NCBI GenBank assembly: GCA_964436125.1 | Contig: CAYTBT010000014.1 | Location: 16,246-80,245 of the forward strand | Length of the DNA: 64,000 nt | Source: CAYRFF01 sp964436125 | GTDB lineage: Bacteria > Bacteroidota > Bacteroidia > Chitinophagales > Saprospiraceae | Direction of reading: 5' to 3' | Shown here: positions 32,953 to 42,849 of the stretch, piece by piece | Layout of the letters: each line of letters starts with the position of its first letter | Position numbering within the stretch: position 1 is the stretch's first letter | Notes under the pieces: model-generated | Database searches by the model: none | The model's input: only the letters and a program-made list of their open reading frames with translations | Told to the model about the DNA's origin: nothing | Program-made: the position numbers and the translations under genes

Positions 32953-35900
32953 ATGAATAAAAATATACTATTTTACCTGCTCACATTTTTCATAATTTCC
33001 GGCGCAAATGCTCAATCAATAAGCAGTCACATTCTCGACAATGCGATGCAATACAATCCTGCTGAAGTAAGCAAGCACTTGGACTCCTACGAAGTATTTC
33101 AAGTGGATATGTCCTCCATCTCTGCTTTACAATCAAGGCATAACAATCAGATTGAATCCATTGATTTTCACCTAAAGGCTGCAGGTTTCAACACCACTCT
33201 ACACTTGTTTAATTCAGGCATTGTAAGCTCAGACTACAGCAGAAGAACGAGCTCAGGCACTGCAATTGATTCCCCTATTCCCAGTCCTATGGAAGGCTAT
33301 ACCACTGAAGGGCAGCTTGTAAAACTGACCATCAATACGCATTTTCTTCACGGATACATTCAGACAGCAGAAACAAGTTATTATATTGATAACTTAAGTA
33401 AATACGACCCTTCTGCTCCCGACGATCTCTATGTTATTTACGACATAAAGGGAGCTGAACAGGTGAAAAATGCAACTTGCGGTACAGATGCCCCTCAACA
33501 AGCCTCCGGTACCACGCAATCGCAAGGCCCTGCATATAAAATAGCAAGTACCTGCTGGGAGATTGAATATGCCCTCGCAGCAGATTATAGCATGTATCTT
33601 GATTATGGTTCAGTATCGGGCGTTGAAAACCACATCATGGCAATCGTCAATGATATGCAGACCAATTACGATAATGAATTCAACGATGAACTTTCTTATT
33701 CTATCGTTGAAACTTATTTTATCGATTGTAGCGGCTGCGATCCATGGACAACAAGTACCGATGCCGGCACCCTCCTTTCAGATTTCAGATCCTGGGGAAA
33801 TAGCGGTGGCTTCAATAGTAGCTACGATGTGGCGAGCTTATGGACCAATCGTAATTTTGATGGAAGTACTGTCGGTATTGCTTATTTAAATGCCCTCTGT
33901 AGTTATTCTCGATATAACTGCCTCTCGGACTTTACCTCCAATATGGAATATCTCCGCGAAATGAACTCACATGAGCTAGGGCATAACTGGGGCTGTGGCC
34001 ACGATGCACAAGGCTCACCATACATAATGGCTCCTGTGGTGAGTAGTACTGATCAATGGTCCTCCAATTCAATATCAATTATAAATAGCAAAATTGCGTC
34101 TAGCCAGGGAAATGGATGTCTGGAAGCCTGTCCGTCCAGCAATCCACCACAAGCTGCCTTTTCAGCTGATTATACACAAGTGTGTAAAGGTTCTTTTGTC
34201 CAGTTCTTTGAGGAGGCTTATGGTGGTCAAGTCACCTCCTATTCCTGGTCATTTCCGGGCGGTACACCGTCTTCATCTACGGAGGCCAATCCCATCGTAA
34301 AATATGCTACACCGGGTTCTTATGATGTTTCATTGCAGGTTACCGGCCCCAATGGTTCCACGACTGAAAATAAAGTTGCTTACGTCCAGGTAGGCTCCGG
34401 AGGCGTCGATGTATTTGAAGCCTTTACCTTTGAGACCGGCTATGATGGCTGGACAACACAAGATGATGGAAATAATGGAAGCTTCACGCGCACATCTGTA
34501 AATGGAGCTCTCGGTGACCAAGCGCTATTTATCGACAACTATAATGCGCCTTCAGGAACTTATGACGCCCTCATATCACCGACTTTGAACTTTGCAGGCA
34601 GAACCCAGGCCTTTATGCAACTCGACTATGCCGTAGCAGGAAATATGAGCAGTAATGATTCATTAATTGTCTATGTATCCAAGGATAATGGCGCGACTTA
34701 TTCTCGCGTATTTGCTATCACGGAAGACGGCACAGGAAACTACGTTACTGCACATACATCAGGTAATTTTATTCCGGCAGACTCTACCGATTGGTGTATT
34801 AATCACGCCGGTCGCGGACACAATTGCCTTGTCATAGATCTAAGTCTCGTCGCCGGTTACGACGATATCAAGGTCAAGGTACAGCAATATCACGAGTCCG
34901 GAAATAATCTATATATCGACAAGATTGCCTTCAGGAGTGATTGCTATCAACTCCGGGCACCGGAAGGTGCATTTACGGCTGATATTACCTCCGGTTGTGC
35001 TCCTTTAACCGTTCACTTTACCGATTTATCTTCTCAAGATCCTACTTCATGGCAATGGACATTTCCCGGCGGTACTCCTAGCAGTTCAACAGAAGAAAAT
35101 CCGACCGTTGTTTATGAGAATGGCGGTACTTACGATGTGTATCTCTCGGTAAGCAATGGAGCCGGTTCCGACAATGTAGAAAAAATTGACTTTATTGTTG
35201 TGAATGATGTGCCTATAACGAGCTTCACCTATTCCAGAACAGGTCTAGTTGTAAGCTTTGTCAATACATCGAGTAATGCACAGGCCTATCACTGGGACTT
35301 CGGCGATGGTGCTACAAGTACGGATCCCAATCCCGTTCACACTTATGCGGCTCCGGGGCAATATACCGTAACCTTAACCGCTTCCAATATCTGTGGCGAC
35401 AATACTTATACCGAGACAATTGAAATAGTCTTAGAGCCTGTCGCAGGATTCAGTGCTCAGAATACCACGATATGTGAAGGTGATCCTATTCAATTTAACG
35501 ATGAATCACAATACGCTGAAAATTACAAATGGATATTTGAAGGGGGAACGCCGGCTATATCAACGGAATCCGATCCGCTGGTCACTTATGCTCAAGCCGG
35601 TGTCTATGATGTCACGCAGATTGTCATGAATTCAGAAGGAATAGACACCTTGATTAAAGATGATTATGTCGTTGTCCTCGCGCTCCCGGTTGCGGATTTT
35701 ACCGCTTCCGCAAATGGGCTTGTCGTTGACTTTACCGACAATTCTCAATATGCCGACAGCTATTTATGGGACTTCGGTGATGGAAATACCTCCACCGAAC
35801 AGAATCCCACGCATGTTTACGCAACCGGCGGCACTTATGCCGTTCAACTCATAGTAGAAAACAGCTGTGGAAGTGATACTTTTACTATGCAGGTCAATGT

Positions 35901-38082
35901 TCTCGGTGCGCCCAATGCCGACTTCACATCTGATGTCACCGAAGGTTGTAAAGCCCTTACGGTTCATTTTACAAGCAATAGCCCTACTGCAACATCGTAC
36001 TTATGGACATTTGAAGGGGGGACGCCGGCAAGCTCGACCCTCGCCAATCCCGTTGTAACTTACCAGAATGCAGGAGTATATGATGTTAGGCTTGAGGTGG
36101 GAAACAGCTCCGGCTCTGATATTATTGTCAAGGATGATTATATCACAGCCAATGACCTGCCACTTGCTCAATTTACCGCTTCCACAAATGGGCTTATCGT
36201 CACATTCAACAATACAAGCACAGGAGCAGACTCCTACCACTGGGCATTCGGCGATGGCGAGACAAGTACACAGAAAAACCCGGTACATACCTATGCAAGT
36301 TCCGGACAATACACTGTAACACTCACAGCTACCAATGAATGTGGAGATGCTACCCGTACATTAACCATCGGCGTAGGCAACTTCCCCAATGCCCAGTTCG
36401 AGGCTTCAGATACAGAGGGTTGTGTGCCTTTCCAGGTGAGCTTTGAGAATTTATACAGTGGCGATGTCGATTCTTATGCATGGACATTTGAAGGGGGAAC
36501 GCCGGCAACAAGTACCGACCCCAATCCTACCGTTACCTATGACCATACAGGAGTATTTGACGTTCAACTCATCGTCACCAATGGCATCGGAAATGATACC
36601 TTGTTAAAAGAAGATTATATACATGCGGGAACAAGTCCGGAAAGTGACTTTGCCTATAATAGCAATGGATTGAATGTTAATTTCACGGAGGAAGTAGATG
36701 GAAATTATACAAATTTGCAGTGGGAATTTGGAGATGGAAATACTTCTACACAAGAAAATCCTACGCATAATTATGCCGATTATGGCACTTATACCGTATT
36801 GCTTATTGCTGAAAATGCTTGCGGCGAAGATACCACGGCAAAAACAGTACAATTGATTGAGCCTGCAGAAGCGGCATTTGACCTAAGTCAGCGCACTGGA
36901 TGCGTGCCATTCACAGTTCATTTTCAGAATAATTCCACCGGAAGCAACTTGACTTATAGCTGGATATTTGAAGGAGGCGCACCATTTAACTCCACGGAAA
37001 AATCACCGACTGTCAGCTATGCTGCGGCCGGCCTATACGATGTGACTTTAATTGTGAGCAATTCCGTCTCGTCTGATACAATGTTCAAGGAAGATTACAT
37101 AGAAGTACTGCCTGATCCGATTGCAGATTTTAATTTTGTGCTGCACGGCGATACGGTTGTATTCAATAATCTCTCGCAAAATGCGCTCTCTTACCTCTGG
37201 GAATTTGGTGATGGCGAGACGAGCACGGAAGAAAATCCTACACACATTTACGATGAGCTTAATGGGAATACGGTAACATTGATAGCCTACAATCAATGTG
37301 ACACAGTTTCCAAAACGGTAGTACTCGACAATTCTATACCACCGGAAGCTGCGATTTCTGCAGAGGCGCAGAAGATATGCGTCGGAACAAGCGTCACATA
37401 TCACGATGTCTCTCAAGGTCTAGTAAGCTCAAGGACATGGACATTTGAAGGGGGAACGCCTGCAACATCAAATGAACAGAATCCTACGGTCGTTTATAAT
37501 TCAACAGGGAAATATAATGTGAGCTTGATCGTAGAAAATTCCGCGGGTTCAGACACCATTGAAATGGTTGATTTTATTTACGTGATCGACGTTCCCGTAG
37601 CGCAATTTGACTATGAGATTTACGGGGACAGCGTACAATTTGTTCAGGAGTCTATATTTGCAGACGAATATAGATGGGATTTTGGAAATGGAATAGTTCA
37701 GAATGGCATTGAGCCGGCTATTATTTATGAAAACAGTGGCCGATATACAGTTGAACTCATCGCTTCCAATATCTGTGGCTCGGATACGATAAATAAGGTC
37801 ATCGATATCATTACAGCAACGAAAGCCATACCGCAATCAGCTTTCCAAGTTTATCCCAATCCATTTAATGACAGGCTCACCATCCGCTTTTCTGATAAAA
37901 TGAATGGAAAGGTCCAGCTTTCTATCATGGATATGCAAGGTCATACTGTCAAGCAGGTAGAGTTTATTCTCGACAGCAGTCGTTCCAGGGATTTGTATAC
38001 CACTGATATCGCACCGGGAATGTATTTCCTTAAGCTGAAAAATAATGGTAAAATAGGATATCGCAAGCTTATAAGGCAGTAA
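32953..38082 (+). CDS. Secreted reprolysin-type metalloprotease with 13 PKD domains and T9SS sorting domain
   Basis: A 1709-residue exported protein. In order: signal peptide (MNKNILFYLLTFFIISGANAQ); a propeptide-like region; a metzincin protease domain with zinc site HELGHNWGCGHD (His340, Glu341, His344, His350) and Met-turn YIMAPV; one PKD domain; a MAM/jelly-roll-like domain (about residues 480-665). Twelve more PKD domains form six alternating pairs. Type A carries W-(T/I)-FEGGTP or FPGGTP and T-V-x-Y; type B carries W-D/E-FGDG and HxY. The end is a type A sorting domain (FQVYPNPFNDRLTIRF...GMYFLKLKNNGKIGYRKLIRQ). It should be exported by the T9SS and attached or released at the surface as a protein-degrading enzyme. 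The dispersed 13-mer occurs once exactly and once with one mismatch inside PKD codons. Confidence 0.9.
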   Translation: MNKNILFYLLTFFIISGANAQSISSHILDNAMQYNPAEVSKHLDSYEVFQVDMSSISALQSRHNNQIESIDFHLKAAGFNTTLHLFNSGIVSSDYSRRTSSGTAIDSPIPSPMEGYTTEGQLVKLTINTHFLHGYIQTAETSYYIDNLSKYDPSAPDDLYVIYDIKGAEQVKNATCGTDAPQQASGTTQSQGPAYKIASTCWEIEYALAADYSMYLDYGSVSGVENHIMAIVNDMQTNYDNEFNDELSYSIVETYFIDCSGCDPWTTSTDAGTLLSDFRSWGNSGGFNSSYDVASLWTNRNFDGSTVGIAYLNALCSYSRYNCLSDFTSNMEYLREMNSHELGHNWGCGHDAQGSPYIMAPVVSSTDQWSSNSISIINSKIASSQGNGCLEACPSSNPPQAAFSADYTQVCKGSFVQFFEEAYGGQVTSYSWSFPGGTPSSSTEANPIVKYATPGSYDVSLQVTGPNGSTTENKVAYVQVGSGGVDVFEAFTFETGYDGWTTQDDGNNGSFTRTSVNGALGDQALFIDNYNAPSGTYDALISPTLNFAGRTQAFMQLDYAVAGNMSSNDSLIVYVSKDNGATYSRVFAITEDGTGNYVTAHTSGNFIPADSTDWCINHAGRGHNCLVIDLSLVAGYDDIKVKVQQYHESGNNLYIDKIAFRSDCYQLRAPEGAFTADITSGCAPLTVHFTDLSSQDPTSWQWTFPGGTPSSSTEENPTVVYENGGTYDVYLSVSNGAGSDNVEKIDFIVVNDVPITSFTYSRTGLVVSFVNTSSNAQAYHWDFGDGATSTDPNPVHTYAAPGQYTVTLTASNICGDNTYTETIEIVLEPVAGFSAQNTTICEGDPIQFNDESQYAENYKWIFEGGTPAISTESDPLVTYAQAGVYDVTQIVMNSEGIDTLIKDDYVVVLALPVADFTASANGLVVDFTDNSQYADSYLWDFGDGNTSTEQNPTHVYATGGTYAVQLIVENSCGSDTFTMQVNVLGAPNADFTSDVTEGCKALTVHFTSNSPTATSYLWTFEGGTPASSTLANPVVTYQNAGVYDVRLEVGNSSGSDIIVKDDYITANDLPLAQFTASTNGLIVTFNNTSTGADSYHWAFGDGETSTQKNPVHTYASSGQYTVTLTATNECGDATRTLTIGVGNFPNAQFEASDTEGCVPFQVSFENLYSGDVDSYAWTFEGGTPATSTDPNPTVTYDHTGVFDVQLIVTNGIGNDTLLKEDYIHAGTSPESDFAYNSNGLNVNFTEEVDGNYTNLQWEFGDGNTSTQENPTHNYADYGTYTVLLIAENACGEDTTAKTVQLIEPAEAAFDLSQRTGCVPFTVHFQNNSTGSNLTYSWIFEGGAPFNSTEKSPTVSYAAAGLYDVTLIVSNSVSSDTMFKEDYIEVLPDPIADFNFVLHGDTVVFNNLSQNALSYLWEFGDGETSTEENPTHIYDELNGNTVTLIAYNQCDTVSKTVVLDNSIPPEAAISAEAQKICVGTSVTYHDVSQGLVSSRTWTFEGGTPATSNEQNPTVVYNSTGKYNVSLIVENSAGSDTIEMVDFIYVIDVPVAQFDYEIYGDSVQFVQESIFADEYRWDFGNGIVQNGIEPAIIYENSGRYTVELIASNICGSDTINKVIDIITATKAIPQSAFQVYPNPFNDRLTIRFSDKMNGKVQLSIMDMQGHTVKQVEFILDSSRSRDLYTTDIAPGMYFLKLKNNGKIGYRKLIRQ
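35704..35716 (+). repeat. Dispersed 13-mer GCTTCCGCAAATG, copy 4
   Basis: Exact copy in a type B PKD domain, read Ala-Ser-Ala-Asn. A one-mismatch copy (GCTTCCACAAATG) occupies the matching site of a sister domain at 36178-36190. Confidence 0.8.
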
Positions 38083-38402
38083 TAATAGTGATAAATCTCG
38101 TATTGCGGCTTTTAAATCGGTGCCGGTGTAATCAATTCCGTTGCTACCGGGCTAAGGATATATGCCGCTCGCGGTAGAATCAAGCTTAAACACTTGTGGC
38201 AAAATTCTGCAAGGGTAGCAGGATTAGCGTATTTTCCATAGCAATAGCCATCCGATAAGCAAAAATGTTGTTCCGAAGATGCTCAGAACAGGAAGAAAAG
38301 TCCTAGAATTTTGTCCTTCTTTTTTCAGCCCATTGAAAAATGTCCTTATTTTACAGGGAAGTTAAACAAGACAGAAAAATCTGCTCCATAAATCAATCAC
38401 AA
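38083..38402. other. Intergenic, no confident gene
   Basis: Between the convergent protease and rnhB genes. A short minus-strand frame with one hydrophobic segment (FLPVLSIFGTTFLLIGWLLLW) exists but has no start codon. Confidence 0.4.
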
Positions 38403-39005
38403 TCAAAAAAGCTCCGGCTGTTCCAAGGACTTGACGTGAAAAGACTTCCGGTGCTCAGGTGTGTAACCGTATTTTTTAATCGCCTCAATATGTTGACGCG
38501 TAGGATATCCTTTATTCTTTTCCCAGCCGTATTGCGGATATTTTTCAGACAACTCGATCATGTATAAATCTCTTTCAGTCTTAGCCAGGATAGATGCCGC
38601 GGCAATGGAGAAATATTTTCCGTCGCCTTTCACGATACAAGTGTGCTCTAGGTCGGGATAAGGCGTAAACATGTGTCCATCAATGAGTAAATGTTCCGGC
38701 GGCAATGTCAATGCATCAATCGCCTTGTGCATTGCTTTAAAGGAAGCTTTCAGAATATTAATAGCATCAATCTCGGCCGGGCTACAAGAACGGATTGCAC
38801 AATCAAGGGCATTGTCCAGGATGAATTCTCTCATACTCATCCTCTGTTTATGCGTGAGCTTCTTAGAGTCAGTGAGAAGTTCATGATGAAGTTCTGCAGG
38901 CCATATTGCAGCTGCAGCATAAACCGCACCGGCCAGGCAACCGCGTCCCGCTTCATCACACCCAGCTTCTGTTCTGCCTTTCTCTAAATACGATAAAAGT
39001 GCCAT
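38403..39005 (-). CDS. rnhB: Ribonuclease HII
   Basis: Removes ribonucleotides and RNA primers from RNA-DNA hybrids. The 200-residue product begins MALLSYLEKGRTEAGCDEAGRGCLAG, where Asp17 and Glu18 are the first two metal ligands. TDSKKLTHKQRMSMREFI carries the next conserved block and HLLIDGHMFTPYPDLEHTCIVKGDGKYFSIAAASILAKTERD the remaining Asp ligands. KYPQYGWEKNKGYPTRQHIEAIKKYGYTPEHRKSF is the typical end. The length is normal. The gene faces the big protease gene and stands alone. Confidence 0.94.
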   Translation of the reverse strand: MALLSYLEKGRTEAGCDEAGRGCLAGAVYAAAAIWPAELHHELLTDSKKLTHKQRMSMREFILDNALDCAIRSCSPAEIDAINILKASFKAMHKAIDALTLPPEHLLIDGHMFTPYPDLEHTCIVKGDGKYFSIAAASILAKTERDLYMIELSEKYPQYGWEKNKGYPTRQHIEAIKKYGYTPEHRKSFHVKSLEQPELF

Positions 39006-39201
39006 ATTTTCTCTTTAATTCAACGCAAAGGAAAGGAATTTTTGCCTTTCTTCTGTTTTAACTCATCAACTTAAGCAATATAATGCAATTCTCCGACCAT
39101 ACATATTCTATTCTAATCAAGGAAAAGTGCTTTCCGGATGGAGTGCATCCAGAATTTTTTGAGATAGTCGAGAAAAACTTTTTCTATTATTAAAAAAGTA
39201 T

Positions 39202-39209
39202 TAATTTTG
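39202..39209 (+). promoter_or_regulatory. -7 box of tRNA-Gln
   Basis: TAATTTTG matches TAnnTTTG, 16 bases before the tRNA. No clear -33 TTTG. Confidence 0.5.
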
Positions 39210-39224
39210 CCATCACATTGAAAA

Positions 39225-39297
39225 TAGACCCATGGTGTAATGGTAGCACTCCGGTTTTTGGTGCCGTCAGTCTAGGTTCGAATCCTAGTGGGTCTAC
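39225..39297 (+). tRNA. tRNA-Gln (TTG)
   Basis: A 73-base cloverleaf: acceptor TAGACCC / GGGTCTA, anticodon loop TTTTGGT-type with anticodon TTG, T loop GGTTCGAATCC. The weak U1-A72 pair is usual for bacterial tRNA-Gln. CCA is not encoded. Confidence 0.94.
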
Positions 39298-39376
39298 TTC
39301 TCAATAAAAAGATTTTTCTGAAAGAAGTATTGAAAGCTATGTAGCTGAGCAGATATTTTCTGTTGATACATAGGAT

Positions 39377-39405
39377 AGGTTATGCTGATTGCATAGCCTT
39401 TTTTT
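39377..39405 (+). terminator. Terminator of tRNA-Gln transcript
   Basis: Stem AGGTTATGC / GCATAGCCT (one T-G pair), 5-base loop, followed by seven or more T. Confidence 0.8.
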
Positions 39406-39518
39406 GTGCTGATAAGCATTCATATAATCGATATCCCGACGCATTATTGCCGAGAAATTTCAACAAGTACTGAACCTAGAGAAAATTAATACAGAACACA
39501 ATCTTCAACGCTGATATT

Positions 39519-39830
39519 ATGATAATTTATAACGTTACATTGAAAGTTGATCTCGACATCCTCGAGGATTGGAAACGATGGTTACTGGACGAGCATATTC
39601 CTGCAATGATGGCAACCGGTTTATTTCAGAAATACAGTGTCGCGCTGCTCCTCGAGCAAGACGATACCCAAGGCCGGACATTTGTCGTAAAATACTTTTG
39701 CGAAAGCATAGAAAAGTACAATACGTATATCCGTAAGCATGCTCAAATAATGCGTAATGAAGGTTTCGAACGCTACGGAGATAAGGTGGTCAGCTTCCGC
39801 ACGCTAATGGAAGAAATTGCAGCGGGCTAA
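39519..39830 (+). CDS. DUF4286 family protein
   Basis: A 103-residue soluble protein that matches the Bacteroidota DUF4286 family over its whole length: MIIYNVTLKVDLDILEDWKRWLLDEHIPAMMATGLFQKYSVALLLEQDD, then GRTFVVKYFCESIEKYNTYIRKHAQIMRNEGFERYGDKVVSFRTLMEEI. The strand-helix-strand pattern is that of a ferredoxin-like (dimeric alpha-beta barrel) fold. No catalytic residue or partner is known. The class V aminotransferase gene starts about 90 bases downstream on the same strand. Confidence 0.85.
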   Translation: MIIYNVTLKVDLDILEDWKRWLLDEHIPAMMATGLFQKYSVALLLEQDDTQGRTFVVKYFCESIEKYNTYIRKHAQIMRNEGFERYGDKVVSFRTLMEEIAAG

Positions 39831-39921
39831 GTTTTCTTCATTCCATTGAACCATCGCTCATCGGGCACATTTAATTAACAGTGTGCTTTTACACTTTATA
39901 CTACCCAAATCATGCAATGAT

Positions 39922-40983
39922 ATGAGCAAGATATATCTCAACACCGCAGCGACAGGTATCGTCGATCAGAATAACATCCAAGATTCCATAGATTATTTAC
40001 AGAAAATCACCGTGGATCCGATGGGAAGGTTTATGGAATTCTTCAATGAGGAGCGCAACATTCTACGCGAGCGCGCCGGTGCATTATTGGGTACCGATCC
40101 CGATAATATCGCGTTTACGGCCAATTTTTCAGCCTCACAGAATGAAATAGCTGCTTCTCTGGAAGGGAAAAAGAAAAATGTCTTGCTCTATCGGGACGAT
40201 TATCCTTCTTTGAGAATGCCATTTGAGCGGAGGGATTTCCATATCACCTATATTGATTCAACAGATGGATTCACTATCGATCTCAACGAACTAGAAGATA
40301 TTATTAAAAAGGAAAACATCGAGATACTGCCGATATCACATGTTCAATTCCTTTCCGGCTATGCTATTGATATTCCGCGGCTCAGCGAGATATGCGCTCG
40401 CAACAATGTGCATTGCATTCTCGATATCACACAGAGTTGTGGTGCGCTGCCCATCAGTTTTTCATGGCCGGGAATCGACGTCATGATTTCGAGCTCTTAT
40501 AAATGGTTGCGCGCGGGTCACGGAGCTGCACTTATGGCTGTTTCCCCGGAATTTATTGAGCAATTTCCCCCTGTGGGCCCCGGCTTCGGGAGTATGACGA
40601 TGTCTGAAGATGGCTGGTATTATCAAGCTTCCGCAAAAGGATATGAACCCGGTCATCCCAATGTCGCTATTCTCCTCCTCTTGTCCAATGCGCTTAATTC
40701 AGCAATGCAATACGGCCTTGAATCGATCAAATCTGAAAACGATACGCTCATTAATTATCTGATAAATGGTATCCACGCTTCACAATACGATCTCCTAGGG
40801 ACGCAAGACCTTACCGACAGATTGCATATCCTCTGTGTTGAAATGCCACAAGAGGTTCATGAACAACTTACGCAAATGGGTTTTTCGACGACCTGGAGAA
40901 AAGGATTTATGCGTATAAGCCCTCATTATTACAACACATTGGAAGAAATCGAGAAATTTAACAAGGCTCTGGAGACCGTTTAA
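39922..40983 (+). CDS. Class V aminotransferase (cysteine desulfurase-like)
   Basis: A PLP-dependent enzyme of fold type I, 353 residues from MSKIYLNTAATGIVDQNN. The start at 39922 is chosen because the family begins with the strand IYLNTAA; the open frame extends 13 codons further upstream. ITQSCGALPISF and the cofactor segment MISSSYKWLRAGHGAALMAV hold the Asp/Gln and the Schiff-base Lys. PPVGPGFGSMT and YEPGHPNVAILLLLSNAL follow. The pattern fits isopenicillin-N-epimerase/cysteine-desulfurase-like enzymes. There is no clear active-site Cys loop of NifS/IscS, so desulfurase activity is doubtful. Substrate unknown. Confidence 0.8.
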   Translation: MSKIYLNTAATGIVDQNNIQDSIDYLQKITVDPMGRFMEFFNEERNILRERAGALLGTDPDNIAFTANFSASQNEIAASLEGKKKNVLLYRDDYPSLRMPFERRDFHITYIDSTDGFTIDLNELEDIIKKENIEILPISHVQFLSGYAIDIPRLSEICARNNVHCILDITQSCGALPISFSWPGIDVMISSSYKWLRAGHGAALMAVSPEFIEQFPPVGPGFGSMTMSEDGWYYQASAKGYEPGHPNVAILLLLSNALNSAMQYGLESIKSENDTLINYLINGIHASQYDLLGTQDLTDRLHILCVEMPQEVHEQLTQMGFSTTWRKGFMRISPHYYNTLEEIEKFNKALETV

Positions 40984-41145
40984 ACGGGATTGAGCCAAAT
41001 ACCTACACGCTAGTACATTAAAGAGCTCCTTTATCGGCCAGGGAACACTCTGAACCAGATTAATTTATAATTATACAATCGGAAGTACGCATTCTTAGAG
41101 AGTATAGTACAAGTCTGAAAAGTATATGAATATGTCGGTTTATAG

Positions 41146-42081
41146 TTACTTCACATAGACTATATTATCAGACTCAAGACCGCTGTCTTTCAGGTGTTTT
41201 TCTATATCATTCAGTTGAGATATCGATCCGTCCTTCCTGATGCGATGAGCTTGAAAACCAGAATTTCTCAACTGCTCATCCGCTTCTCTATGTGCTTGAT
41301 TCTTGCGACCGGGTTCTAGGTATTCCATAATGATAAAAGGAGATTCATCCGGATCAAGGGACAAGATCTCTTTACTGCCTTTAATTGCAGCAGCTTCACC
41401 GCCTTCTATATCCATTTTAATCAAATGCGGTATTTTCCCATTTATCCCGGCAAGTTCATCCAGAGAAATACCATCAAGTCTTCTTTTTGTTACGTGAATA
41501 TCAGAAAACCAGTCTGCATTTTGAAATTGTGAAAGATCTGTAGAACTGTATTCTGAATAGAGATTGGGGAGCTCATAAAATAGGACTTGGCCACTTGATT
41601 CAGAAGCGACCTTATTTATTGTACTTATCTGCGGATATGCTGCACTGTTCTCTGAGAGTATTTTAAAGGCTTCATGAGATGCTTCAAGTGCATATACTTC
41701 TCCACTTTTACCGACTAGTTGTGCTGCTAGAAGTGAAAAATATCCGTAATGTGCACCGATATCCCATACAATATCCATTGGTTTTAAGTGTGTAATAAAG
41801 AATCGGGCGAGTTTAATCTCTGATGGGTGTGACTTCCCTCCGGTAAGATAAATATCAGTCGCAGCAGGCAAGAGTAGGGTGAATTCTGCACCTGTAAATA
41901 GTCTGGTGTGTTTCTTTACTGTTTGTTTGCTTAAAGGGTATATAAAATCCTTTAAGCCAATAGCATAAATATATTTCCCCGGCTGATGAACAAACCTTCC
42001 CCATCGACTGGCAACTGCGAGTTTTTCCACCTCGCCAAGTTGTTGTACGAGGGAGGCATTTTCTTGAGCGATATTTTTCAT
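41146..42081 (-). CDS. FkbM family methyltransferase
   Basis: A 311-residue SAM-dependent methyltransferase. The SAM site is DIVWDIGAHYGYFSLLAAQLVGKSGEVYALEAS (motif I and the acidic end of strand 2). The FkbM-type motif LIKMDIEGGEAAAIKG follows, with FIIMEYLEPG near the end. FkbM enzymes methylate hydroxyl groups of sugars or polyketides, often during polysaccharide synthesis. No glycan cluster is adjacent, so the substrate is open. It is followed on the minus strand by nothing close; the NadR-like gene lies 120 bases upstream. Confidence 0.85.
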   Translation of the reverse strand: MKNIAQENASLVQQLGEVEKLAVASRWGRFVHQPGKYIYAIGLKDFIYPLSKQTVKKHTRLFTGAEFTLLLPAATDIYLTGGKSHPSEIKLARFFITHLKPMDIVWDIGAHYGYFSLLAAQLVGKSGEVYALEASHEAFKILSENSAAYPQISTINKVASESSGQVLFYELPNLYSEYSSTDLSQFQNADWFSDIHVTKRRLDGISLDELAGINGKIPHLIKMDIEGGEAAAIKGSKEILSLDPDESPFIIMEYLEPGRKNQAHREADEQLRNSGFQAHRIRKDGSISQLNDIEKHLKDSGLESDNIVYVK

Positions 42082-42200
42082 TGTAACATTGTTTAAAGAT
42101 TGACCATAGTTAAAAAAGACATAATCACTGAACCTGGCTTTATCGGTTAATTAACGTTTTGGACAGCCGTGTTAATAATCATTTTCTGCAATACTGCAAT

Positions 42201-42755
42201 CTATGTTTTCAAAAAAGGCTTCAGGATAGCACCAGCTTTCTCCATTCTTCTCTGTTTACTGCCTTTTATCACCGTATAATTCAAGTTCAGCTGTTCTAGC
42301 AGAATCCGATACTTTTCATAAAGATCCCAGCGGTCATCCGGATTTTCTCTAAGTGGATCATAAACCCATGGGATATCCGGCATACAGAGGAAGTAATGTA
42401 TCTCATTATACATAGCAGGCAGATGGCTTATCCATTGCTCACATCGTCCGTACCGTACTTCCATCCAGACGCGCATCACAAGGAGCCATGTATCAACAAG
42501 AACAAGTGGTGAAGCGCTGAATTGATAATTGAGGGTCTGAATTGCTTCAATTCTCGACAGATCGATTAAGTCATCGTAATTATACTCGCGATTAAGCGCC
42601 GGCAAGAACCATCTGGCAGCTTCCTCAAGCCAGGGCAAGTTATATTCCTCGGCCAGGGATTCTGTAAGCCAGGACTTCCCGGAACACTCCGGGCCGGTAA
42701 TGATGAAGAACTGAGATTTGCGCAAGCGAATATATTTATGTGAAAATCTTGTCAA
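42201..42755 (-). CDS. NadR-type ribosylnicotinamide kinase-like ATPase
   Basis: A 184-residue P-loop protein. The Walker A motif is FIITGPECSGKSWLTESLAEEYNLPWLEEAARWFLPAL, where G-P-E-(S/C)-S-G-K-S/T plus the P-x-x-E-x-A-R element is typical of the kinase domain of NadR. LVLVDTWLLVMRVWMEVRYG corresponds to its Walker B-like strand, and FLCMPDIPWVYDPLRENPDDR to the lid region. The NMN adenylyltransferase domain of full NadR is absent, as in many Bacteroidota homologues. The likely reaction is phosphorylation of nicotinamide riboside; this is inferred from the family. Confidence 0.75.
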   Translation of the reverse strand: MTRFSHKYIRLRKSQFFIITGPECSGKSWLTESLAEEYNLPWLEEAARWFLPALNREYNYDDLIDLSRIEAIQTLNYQFSASPLVLVDTWLLVMRVWMEVRYGRCEQWISHLPAMYNEIHYFLCMPDIPWVYDPLRENPDDRWDLYEKYRILLEQLNLNYTVIKGSKQRRMEKAGAILKPFLKT

Positions 42756-42849
42756 ATATGATGTTAATTCATTGAATCAGAAAACATTTCTCCTAGAAAG
42801 TAAGCTTAAGATGCATAAAGAATTCAGAGAATTATCATATATTTAGGCA

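Noticed and set aside
38230..38350. Minus-strand frame encoding a short hydrophobic peptide (FLPVLSIFGTTFLLIGWLLLW) after rnhB
   Set aside because: No ATG, GTG or TTG start in frame, a stop close upstream, and only about 40 codons. It may be a relic but cannot be supported as a gene.
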